64,000 nucleotides of DNA from positions 124,001 through 188,000 of the forward strand of contig NZ_JBFLVD010000014.1 in NCBI RefSeq assembly GCF_040750395.1. The letters run 5' to 3'. The DNA comes from Scandinavium sp002470465. GTDB lineage: Bacteria > Pseudomonadota > Gammaproteobacteria > Enterobacterales > Enterobacteriaceae. How positions within the stretch are numbered: the stretch's first letter is position 1; every line of letters starts with the position of its first letter. The position numbers and the translations under genes were made by a program. Under the pieces are notes generated by a model that ran no database searches, was not told the DNA's origin, and saw only the letters and a list, made by a program, of their open reading frames with translations. Of the stretch, positions 55,675 to 62,661 are shown in pieces.

Positions 55675-57195
55675 ATGTCACCTCCACTGACCGTCACGCA
55701 GCGTGATTATACGCTTGACGATGACACCACGTTGATGTCCACCACCGATCTGCAAAGTTACATTACCCACGCTAACGACACGTTTGTTCAGGTCAGCGGC
55801 TACCGCCTGGAGGAGCTAACCGGGCAGCCGCACAACATGGTGCGTCACCCGGATATGCCAAAAGCCGCCTTCGCCGACATGTGGGCCACGCTGCAACAGG
55901 GCGAGCCATGGACCGGAATCGTCAAAAACCGCCGCAAGAATGGTGACCACTACTGGGTGCGTGCCAACGCCGTGCCGCTGGTACGCAATGGTAAAATCAG
56001 TGGTTATATGTCGATTCGTACCAAAGCGCAGCCTGAGGAAATAGCGGCCACAGAGTCGTTGTACAAAGCGCTCAATGAAGGCCGCTGCACGAAGCGCGTG
56101 CGTAAAGGGCTGGTGGTGAGCAAGCGCTGGTGGGGGAAATTACCGGGTATGCCGCTGCGCTGGCGAGTACGTGGCGTGATGGGGCTTACCTGGCTGGCGC
56201 TGACGGCGGTGCTGCTCAGTACCGGCGCGCACTGGCTGGCGTGGCTTGTCAGTTCGCTAATGCTGCTGGCGGGTAACGGGTTTATTCAGTGGCAAATTGT
56301 GCGCCCGGTAGAGAACGTGGCACGTCAGGCGCTGAGCGTGGCGACCGGCGAGCGAAACAGCGTCACCCACCTCAATCGCAGCGACGAGCTTGGGCTGATT
56401 CTGCGCTCGGTCGGTCAGCTTGGGCTGATGTGTCGCTGGCTGATTCATGACGTCTCCGGTCAGGTGGCGAGCGTCCGGCAGGGCAGCGAAACGCTGGCTC
56501 AGGGCAACAGTTCGCTGAACGAAAGGACCCGCCAGACCGTGGAGAACGTCCAGCAGACGGTGGCCACCATGAGCCAGATGGCAGCGTCGGTGCAGAACAA
56601 TGCTGAGACCGCCGCGGCGGCGGATAAGTTGTCGAACGCGGCAAGCGCGGCGGCCACTCAAGGCGGGCAGGCGATGCACACCGTGGTGAAAACCATGGAT
56701 GAGATTGCCGACAGCACCCAGCGGATTGGTTCGATCACCAGGCTCATCAACGATATTGCCTTCCAGACGAATATTCTGGCGCTGAATGCGGCGGTTGAAG
56801 CAGCGCGCGCCGGGGAACAGGGCAAAGGCTTCGCGGTAGTGGCAGGCGAAGTGCGCCATCTGGCAAGCCGCAGCGCGAGCGCGGCCAATGACATCCGCAA
56901 GCTGATCGATGCCAGCGCCAGCAAAGTGCAGTCCGGCTCCGATCAGGTTCATGCTGCCGGAAAAACAATGGACGACATTGTGAGCCAGGTGCGCAACGTT
57001 ACCGGACTGATTGCGCAGATTAGCCTCTCGACATCAGAGCAGGCGACGGGGCTGGCGGACCTGACCCGCGCCGTGGCGGAGCTGGATGCCATCACCCTGA
57101 AAAATGCAGGGCTGGTTGAGGAGAGCGCGCATGTCTCGGCGATGGTGAAACACCGCGCCGGACGCTTACAGGATGCCGTGGCGGTGCTGCACTGA
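55675..57195 (+). CDS. aer: Aerotaxis receptor Aer
   Basis: Aer senses redox state through FAD and signals to the flagellar motor via CheA. The 506-residue product has an N-terminal PAS domain (about 10-125, with VSGYRLEELTGQPHNMVRHP and the FAD-type W-rich WTGIVKNRRKNGDHYWVRAN). A membrane anchor lies at about 165-205, followed by HAMP and the methyl-accepting signalling hairpin (INDIAFQTNILALNAAVEAA, GEVRHLASRSA near residue 360). Methylation-type glutamates are few, as in Aer. AAGGA precedes the ATG. The FliA promoter at 55597-55623 drives it. Confidence 0.96.
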   Translation: MSPPLTVTQRDYTLDDDTTLMSTTDLQSYITHANDTFVQVSGYRLEELTGQPHNMVRHPDMPKAAFADMWATLQQGEPWTGIVKNRRKNGDHYWVRANAVPLVRNGKISGYMSIRTKAQPEEIAATESLYKALNEGRCTKRVRKGLVVSKRWWGKLPGMPLRWRVRGVMGLTWLALTAVLLSTGAHWLAWLVSSLMLLAGNGFIQWQIVRPVENVARQALSVATGERNSVTHLNRSDELGLILRSVGQLGLMCRWLIHDVSGQVASVRQGSETLAQGNSSLNERTRQTVENVQQTVATMSQMAASVQNNAETAAAADKLSNAASAAATQGGQAMHTVVKTMDEIADSTQRIGSITRLINDIAFQTNILALNAAVEAARAGEQGKGFAVVAGEVRHLASRSASAANDIRKLIDASASKVQSGSDQVHAAGKTMDDIVSQVRNVTGLIAQISLSTSEQATGLADLTRAVAELDAITLKNAGLVEESAHVSAMVKHRAGRLQDAVAVLH

Positions 57196-57224
57196 TCGCA
57201 CAAGCTGCCCTTTTGTGTTTTGTT

Positions 57225-57243
57225 GCAAATCATTATCATTTGC
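57225..57243. promoter_or_regulatory. Candidate Fur box upstream of yqjH
   Basis: GCAAATCATTATCATTTGC is a near-perfect palindrome resembling the Fur box, 37 bases before the yqjH start. It fits iron repression, as known for yqjH in E. coli. Confidence 0.75.
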
Positions 57244-57279
57244 GCTTAATGACAATAACAGACTAAAAGAGGCTTACCG

Positions 57280-58050
57280 ATGGCGACCCTGACCGAAAAA
57301 AAATACCCGAAGCGCGTGCGTAACGAGCTGCGCTTTCGTGAGCTGACCGTGCTGCGAGTGGAGCGCATCAGCCAGGCGTTCCAGCGTATTGTGCTGGGGG
57401 GCGAGGCGCTGGAAGGCTTCACTTCAGCCGGATTTGACGATCACACTAAGCTGTTTTTCCCGGAGTCGGGCAGCCATTTCACCCCGCCGACCGTCACCGA
57501 CGAAGGCATTATCTGGGTGGACGACGTGCGCCCGCCAACGCGTGACTACACCCCACTGTATAATGCGGAGCGTCATGAGCTGGCCTATGACTTCTTTATC
57601 CACGACGGTGGAGTTGCCAGCCAGTGGGCAATGGCGGCGCAAGTGGGTGACAAGCTCACCGTCGGCGGTCCGCGTGGTTCACTGGTGGTGCCGGAAGATT
57701 ATGCGTGGCAGCTTTATGTCGCTGATGAATCCGGCATGCCCGCGCTGCTGCGTCGCTTCACGGCTCTCCGCCAGCTGGCGAATCGCCCGCAGGTGAGAGC
57801 GATTGTCACCGTCGCGAACGCGGCGTATCAGGATTATCTCGCCGATTGTGGCTTTGAGATCGACTGGGTGGTAGGGCACAGTGCAGAAGCAGTAGCGGAG
57901 AAACTGGCGGCGTTGAACGTGCCGGAGGAAGATTATTTCCTGTGGTTTACCGGCGAGGGCACGGTGGTGAAATCGCTGCTGGATGAGTTTGTCACGGAAG
58001 AGATTGATCCGCAGCTGGTGCGTTCACAGGCTTACTGGCATCAAAAGTAA
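57280..58050 (+). CDS. yqjH: Siderophore-interacting ferric reductase, SIP family (YqjH/ViuB)
   Basis: The 256-residue flavoprotein closely matches E. coli YqjH (254). The N-terminal FAD domain contains RISQAFQRIVLGGEALEGFT and PPTRDYTPLYNAE, and the NAD(P)-binding half has KLTVGGPRGSLVVPEDYAWQ and DESGMPALLRRF. It reduces ferric siderophore complexes in the cytosol to release iron, and so may act after import by the iron locus at 7154-14684. In E. coli it is repressed by Fur and by YqjI (nickel). YqjI is not in the window; aer precedes directly. Confidence 0.93.
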   Translation: MATLTEKKYPKRVRNELRFRELTVLRVERISQAFQRIVLGGEALEGFTSAGFDDHTKLFFPESGSHFTPPTVTDEGIIWVDDVRPPTRDYTPLYNAERHELAYDFFIHDGGVASQWAMAAQVGDKLTVGGPRGSLVVPEDYAWQLYVADESGMPALLRRFTALRQLANRPQVRAIVTVANAAYQDYLADCGFEIDWVVGHSAEAVAEKLAALNVPEEDYFLWFTGEGTVVKSLLDEFVTEEIDPQLVRSQAYWHQK

Positions 58051-58054
58051 CAGT

Positions 58055-58160
58055 TTCCCCTCACCCCGGCCCTCTCCCCAAAGGGGCGAGGAGGAAAACC
58101 AAACATCCGCTCCAGACAGTTCCCTCTCCCCTCCGGGGAGAGGGTTAGGGTGAGGGGTTG
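58055..58160. repeat. CCCTCTCCC-type palindromic repeat, copy 2
   Basis: The element starts CCCCTCACCCCGGCCCTCTC and ends CTCTCCCCTCCGGGGAGAGG, TTAGGGTGAGGGG, so its outer ends are inverted (CCCCTCACCC/GGGTGAGGGG). It has a central spacer of about 40 bases. It lies between the convergent yqjH and the 326-residue coiled-coil gene. Confidence 0.8.
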
Positions 58161-58169
58161 TCACCTGAC

Positions 58170-59150
58170 TCACGCCACCTCATCAAATCCCGCATCGACA
58201 ATCTGCTTTTCCAGCGTGCGAATGGTGTTGCTCATCGCTTTCTCCTGTTGCCGGAAATAGCCTTCCGTGTCACGAAGCGTGGTGACTAACTGCCACGCAC
58301 CTTCTTTTTCCAGACCCGACAGCTCCAGATGCAGAGCCTGAATCTGCCGACGCATTTCGTTGATGCGCTGGCGTAACGGTGCCAGCTCGTTGAGACGAGC
58401 ACTCGCCATTTCTGGCTGCTGACCCTGCATAAGCCTGGCGAGGATCGTCCGCACCGTGGCGAGATCGCCGCGCTGACGGGCCTGGTTGAGCCTCACCATC
58501 AGCGTATTGGCTTCCGCTTTCAGCGCCTCGTCCACCAGATCCGGGTGGCACAGCTTGCTGGCCTGTCGCCACAGGCGCTTCAGCTCCTGGCGCTCGGATT
58601 CTGCCAGCCGCAGCTGGGCGGCCTGGTGCTGCTGGGCCTCCTGGTGGCGCTGGCGATACGATTCATAATCCTGGCTTGCGGCATCGGCCTGGCGGGCCGA
58701 TTCTTCGGTGACGGGCTCACTGCGGCTGCCTTCATGCAGCTGACGACGCAGCATTTTCTCCGCCAGCACTTTACGCAGGCGCAGGATCTCCGTCATCAGC
58801 GGGCCGAGACGGGTCATATAGAGATCGTTGAAATCATCCAGCCGCTGAATGCGGGCGTTGCGCCGATCGACCAGATCCTGCAGCTCGGTCTCGAGAGTTT
58901 TCAGCTCCAGCTTGCTGGCGGCAATTTGCGGATCCTGCCAGGCCGTCAGCGCCCGCTGACTTTGCAGCCAGGCGCTGATGGCGGTGATGGCGTCGGCATA
59001 GCGGTGCTGCTCCAGCGCCTGCACGATCGCGGTGAGTGCCTCATCCAGTGGCTCTTTCTTCAGCCGGACAAGCTGGCTCTCGACGATGTCGTCGTCCTCC
59101 AGCTCAATCGCATTCTTGATGATTTCCAGCCGTTTAATGGGTTTATTCAT
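58170..59150 (-). CDS. Coiled-coil protein with a J-domain-like HPD motif
   Basis: I did not recognise a named gene. The 326-residue product is mostly charged helix, with long coiled-coil-like stretches (about 75-135 and 150-190, and again after 255). Near residue 190 it has KRLWRQASKLCHPDLVDEAL, which contains the HPD tripeptide (202-204) between two helices, as in J-domains of Hsp40 co-chaperones. This suggests interaction with a DnaK-type chaperone. There is no signal peptide or membrane segment, so it is probably cytosolic. It stands alone between repeats and the methionine importer, and related genes occur in enteric bacteria. The start ATG at 59150 has a poor upstream signal. Confidence 0.7.
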   Translation of the reverse strand: MNKPIKRLEIIKNAIELEDDDIVESQLVRLKKEPLDEALTAIVQALEQHRYADAITAISAWLQSQRALTAWQDPQIAASKLELKTLETELQDLVDRRNARIQRLDDFNDLYMTRLGPLMTEILRLRKVLAEKMLRRQLHEGSRSEPVTEESARQADAASQDYESYRQRHQEAQQHQAAQLRLAESERQELKRLWRQASKLCHPDLVDEALKAEANTLMVRLNQARQRGDLATVRTILARLMQGQQPEMASARLNELAPLRQRINEMRRQIQALHLELSGLEKEGAWQLVTTLRDTEGYFRQQEKAMSNTIRTLEKQIVDAGFDEVA

Positions 59151-59385
59151 GACGCGTAAGCTCTGCTTCCTGGCCTGCGGAGTGGCAGGCAGATTACCAC
59201 TGTGCCCGGACGGCTGTCAGCGGATAAACGTCATTATAAATTGTCTTATTTCAGTCAGTTAACACTTCAACCTAATCTAAAACCTTAACCGCAACTGCCA
59301 GTCAAAAATGGCAAAGAGCCGGGTTAGCACATTGCGGCATAATCATATGCGTATTTTGTTGTTGAGTTCTTTGTGAAACTAATGC
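59151..59385. other. Upstream region of the methionine-type importer
   Basis: No gene was seen in these 235 bases between the divergent coiled-coil gene and the importer. It must contain the promoters of both, with the MetJ boxes at its right edge. Confidence 0.4.
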
Positions 59386-59417
59386 TACCGTCTGGACGTC
59401 TATAGCTCTAAACATCT
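59386..59417. promoter_or_regulatory. Four tandem MetJ boxes
   Basis: Four consecutive 8-mers resemble the met box AGACGTCT: TACCGTCT (5 of 8), GGACGTCT (7 of 8), ATAGCTCT (5 of 8) and AAACATCT (6 of 8), spanning 59386-59417. The last ends seven bases before the ATG of the ATPase gene. MetJ with S-adenosylmethionine would block transcription and perhaps also translation. Confidence 0.75.
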
Positions 59418-59424
59418 AAAAATA

Positions 59425-60447
59425 ATGATTGTACTTAACCAGATCCGCAAAATTTTTGACCACGGTAAAGCGCCCATCACCGCCGTGGACGACGTCAGCC
59501 TGACCGTCGACAAGGGGCAGATTTACGGCATCATCGGCTACAGCGGCGCGGGAAAAAGCACGCTGATCCGCCTGCTCAACGGCCTGGAAAAGCCGACTTC
59601 CGGCAGCGTGTTGATCAACGGCCAGAACATCGCTACCGCCAGGGGCGAAACGCTGCGCCGGGCGCGCCTGAAAATCAGCATGGTGTTCCAGCACTTTAAC
59701 CTGCTGTGGTCGCGTACCGTCAGTGAAAACATTGCGTTTTCCATGCAGATTGCCGGGGCGCCGAAAGCGCAAATCAAGGCCCGCGTGGCGGAGCTTATCG
59801 ATCTGGTGGGGCTGAAAGGGCGTGAAAATGCTTATCCGTCGCAGCTGTCCGGTGGGCAAAAGCAGCGAGTGGGCATTGCCCGGGCGCTGGCGAACAGTCC
59901 GGACGTGCTGTTGTGTGATGAGGCCACTTCGGCGCTCGATCCGCAGACAACCGATCAGATTCTGGATTTACTGCTCGATATCAACCGCCGCTTTGGCCTG
60001 ACTATCGTGCTCATCACCCATGAAATGCACGTGGTGCGCAAAATCTGTGACCGTGTGGCGGTGATGGAAAACGGCAGAGTGGTGGAAGAGGGGGAGGTGA
60101 TCCGCGTCTTCACGCACCCGCAGCAGCCGATTACCCAACAGTTTGTGCGCCAGGTGAGCCAGTACGCCGAAGACGACGCCTTTAACCCGGCGCTTGCGCA
60201 GGATTTGCAGGGCAGCGTGATCAAGCTGACCTTTACCGGACACAGCACGCACCAGCCGATTGTTGGCGAGCTGACGCTGCGCTATGGCCTGCCTTTTAAC
60301 ATCCTTCACGGCAAGATGACCCAGACGGCGCACGGCGTGTTTGGCCAGCTCTGGCTGCACGTGGTGGCAACGGAAGAACAGCTGAACAACATCCTCGCGG
60401 ATTTGCAGCACAGCGATATCGACGGCGAGGTGATTAAACGTGGCTGA
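59425..60447 (+). CDS. Methionine-type ABC importer, ATP-binding subunit (MetN-like)
   Basis: The 340-residue product is a MetN-family ATPase, with Walker A IIGYSGAGKSTLIRLLNGLE near residue 38, signature PSQLSGGQKQRVGIARALAN near 140 and Walker B VLLCDEATSALDP. A C-terminal NIL-type regulatory domain (about 255-340) is present, as in methionine importers that are inhibited by internal methionine. The start lies directly behind four MetJ boxes and has no ribosome binding site, so translation may begin on a very short or leaderless mRNA. It overlaps the permease gene by eight bases. It is probably a second system beside the usual metNIQ. Confidence 0.9.
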   Translation: MIVLNQIRKIFDHGKAPITAVDDVSLTVDKGQIYGIIGYSGAGKSTLIRLLNGLEKPTSGSVLINGQNIATARGETLRRARLKISMVFQHFNLLWSRTVSENIAFSMQIAGAPKAQIKARVAELIDLVGLKGRENAYPSQLSGGQKQRVGIARALANSPDVLLCDEATSALDPQTTDQILDLLLDINRRFGLTIVLITHEMHVVRKICDRVAVMENGRVVEEGEVIRVFTHPQQPITQQFVRQVSQYAEDDAFNPALAQDLQGSVIKLTFTGHSTHQPIVGELTLRYGLPFNILHGKMTQTAHGVFGQLWLHVVATEEQLNNILADLQHSDIDGEVIKRG

Positions 60448-61123
60448 TTTGACCCTGACTGAACAATGGTTCCCGCATCTGGATCTCGACTCGCTGTGGG
60501 CGGCCACTCAGGAAACGCTCTACATGACGGCGCTGTCCGGTGCGGCGACGTTTGTCCTCGGTATTGTGCTCGGGCTGGCGTTATTCCTGACAGCCAAAGG
60601 CGGCCTGTTCCACAACCGTGCCGTCTACGGTGTGATTTCGGTGCTGGTGAACGTGTTCCGTTCCATTCCGTTCATCATTTTGATTGTGCTGCTGATCCCG
60701 TTCACCAAGACGATCGTCGGCACCATTCTTGGCGCGAACGCCGCGCTCCCGGCGCTGATTGTGGGCGCCGCCCCGTTTTACGCACGGCTGGTGGAAATTG
60801 CCCTGCGTGAAGTCGATAAAGGCGTGATTGAAGCGACCCGCTCCATGGGGGCACGCCTGTCGACCCTGATTTTCCGCGTGCTGCTGCCGGAGTCTTCTCC
60901 GGCGCTGGTTTCGGGGATTACCGTCACCCTGATTGCGCTGGTGAGCTACAGCGCAATGGCGGGGGTGATTGGCGCAGGTGGCTTAGGCAATCTTGCGTAT
61001 CTGGAAGGATTCCAGCGTAACCATAATGACGTCACCCTGGTGGCGACGGTGACCATCCTTGTCATCGTCTTCATCATTCAGTTCTGCGGCGACGTTCTGA
61101 CTTCTCTTTTGGATAAACGATAA
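60440..61123 (+). CDS. Methionine-type ABC importer, permease (MetI-like)
   Basis: The 227-residue permease has five or six membrane segments and the ATPase-contact loop REVDKGVIEATRSMGARLST near residue 120. It shows MetI signatures VFRSIPFIILIVLLIPFTK near 70 and SYSAMAGVIGAGGLGNLAYL near 172. It overlaps the MetN-like gene by eight bases, and the binding-protein gene starts 19 bases after its stop codon. It forms the channel of the MetJ-controlled importer. Confidence 0.92.
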   Translation: MADLTLTEQWFPHLDLDSLWAATQETLYMTALSGAATFVLGIVLGLALFLTAKGGLFHNRAVYGVISVLVNVFRSIPFIILIVLLIPFTKTIVGTILGANAALPALIVGAAPFYARLVEIALREVDKGVIEATRSMGARLSTLIFRVLLPESSPALVSGITVTLIALVSYSAMAGVIGAGGLGNLAYLEGFQRNHNDVTLVATVTILVIVFIIQFCGDVLTSLLDKR

Positions 61124-61142
61124 TTCTTTGGGACCACACATC

Positions 61143-61955
61143 ATGAAAAAAGCACTGACACTGATTGCCGCCGCCACCCTGAGTGCCCTGAGTCTCTCTG
61201 CGTGGGCTGATACCCTGACCGTAGGCGCGTCTAACGTACCGCACGCCGAAATTCTGGAGCAGGCGAAGCCGATTCTGGCGAAAGAGGGGATCGACCTGGA
61301 AATCAAACGCTTCCAGGACTATATCCTGCCAAACACCGCGCTGGCGGGCCGCGAAATTGATGCCAACTACTTCCAGCACATTCCTTATCTGAACAGCGTG
61401 CTGAAGGACCATGCGGGCGATAAAGAGTATGATTTCGTTAGCGCAGGGGCGATTCACATTGAGCCGATTGGCATCTACTCGAAAAAATACAAATCGCTGA
61501 AGGACCTGCCGGAAGGCGGAAAAATCATCATGCGTGATGCGGTGTCAGAAGAAGGGCGCATCCTTTCCATCTTTGAAAAAGAGGGCGTGATCAAGCTGAA
61601 GCCGGGAATTGATAAAGTCACGGCGCGCATCAGCGATATCGTGGATAACCCGAAAAAGCTGAAGTTCCTGCCGAACGTCGAAGCTTCCCTGCTGCCTCAG
61701 ATGTATAACAACGACGAAGGTGATGCGGTGGTGATCAACGCCAACTATGCCATCGACGCGGGTCTCGACCCGGTTCACGATCCCATTGCCGTTGAGAGCG
61801 GTGAAAATAACCCGTACGCCAACATCATCACCGTGCACCGCGGCGACGAGAAGAAAAAGGATATCGTCGAACTGGTGAAAGTGCTCCACTCCAAAGAGAT
61901 TCAGGACTGGATCCGTACCAAATACAAAGGTGCTGTGATTCCTGTGAATAACTGA
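61143..61955 (+). CDS. Methionine-type ABC importer, binding protein (MetQ/NlpA family, non-lipoprotein)
   Basis: The 270-residue product has an N-terminal signal peptide (MKKALTLIAAATLSALSLSA) cut near AWA-DT. No lipobox cysteine is present, unlike MetQ or NlpA, so it is probably a soluble periplasmic protein. Family motifs are TLTVGASNVPHAEILEQAKP, NYFQHIPYL and GDAVVINANYAIDAGLDP. The start at 61143 is preferred over 61128 because the first five residues there are not signal-like. The substrate may be methionine, D-methionine or a related sulfur compound. Confidence 0.9.
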   Translation: MKKALTLIAAATLSALSLSAWADTLTVGASNVPHAEILEQAKPILAKEGIDLEIKRFQDYILPNTALAGREIDANYFQHIPYLNSVLKDHAGDKEYDFVSAGAIHIEPIGIYSKKYKSLKDLPEGGKIIMRDAVSEEGRILSIFEKEGVIKLKPGIDKVTARISDIVDNPKKLKFLPNVEASLLPQMYNNDEGDAVVINANYAIDAGLDPVHDPIAVESGENNPYANIITVHRGDEKKKDIVELVKVLHSKEIQDWIRTKYKGAVIPVNN

Positions 61956-62005
61956 TTGCTCTTCTTTGGTCAGGGTTGAACACATTGCTTTAAGGTTCGG
62001 TGTGC

Positions 62006-62150
62006 ACCCTCTCCCCGGCCCTCTCCCAAAGGGAGAGGGAGAAGGTCAAAGGCTGCACCGTGCAGTTCTCTCTTCCCGGGTGAGGGAGAAGGTCAAAGGC
62101 TGCACCATACAGTTCCCTCTCCCTTTGGGAGAGGGTTAGGGAGAGGGGAA
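62006..62150. repeat. CCCTCTCCC-type palindromic repeat, copy 3, with internal duplication
   Basis: ACCCTCTCCCCGGCCCTCTC and CCCTCTCCCTTTGGGAGAGG form the ends. Between them a 33-base block GAGGGAGAAGGTCAAAGGCT... is present twice (62035-62067 and 62082-62114). The element lies in the 286-base gap between the importer and the scsA-like gene. Confidence 0.8.
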
Positions 62151-62241
62151 ATCGTCAACACAAGTCCCGTTCCAGACACTTCTTTACAGCACTCCCCTTC
62201 ATCTGCCGCTAAGATAAGCCTCGAAAATCCCTGAGGCATTT

Positions 62242-62613
62242 ATGATTAAACGACCGCGCAACGCTTTTCTTCTTGTCGCTCTGGCTTGTCTGGTGGTGCT
62301 GATTTGCACCGCGCAGCGCATGGCTGGCGTGCACGCGCTGGTGATGAATGCTTCTCCCGTTGCGCAGCAGACTGCCCAGCAAAACGTTACGCAAAGCAAT
62401 GATACCGACGCGCCCGTTACGCCGTGCGAGTTAAGCGCCAAATCCCTGCTGGCGACGCCGCCGGTGATGTTTGAAGGTGCGCTGTTTGCCATTGCGCTGC
62501 TGATGGCGGTGCTGGCCGCCGTGCCGCAACGCCCGGAGCGGCTCTGGCCGCCGCGAGTCATTTCTCCTCCCCGTTTACGGGTGCATCTGCGATTATGCGT
62601 CTTCCGTGAGTGA
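62242..62613 (+). CDS. scsA: ScsA-like small membrane protein of the copper-sensitivity (scs) locus
   Basis: The 123-residue product has an N-terminal membrane segment (about 8-24, AFLLVALACLVVLICTA) and a second at about 78-93 (GALFAIALLMAVLAAV). A single cysteine lies between them (TPCELSAKSLL). Its size and place directly before scsB match ScsA of Salmonella, whose role is unclear. The assignment rests on size, topology and position rather than on a motif. A weak ribosome binding site (TGAGG) precedes the ATG. Confidence 0.7.
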   Translation: MIKRPRNAFLLVALACLVVLICTAQRMAGVHALVMNASPVAQQTAQQNVTQSNDTDAPVTPCELSAKSLLATPPVMFEGALFAIALLMAVLAAVPQRPERLWPPRVISPPRLRVHLRLCVFRE

Positions 62614-62661
62614 GTGATTGCCTGACAGCTCAGGTTAATCAATCATTTACGGAGAAACATT

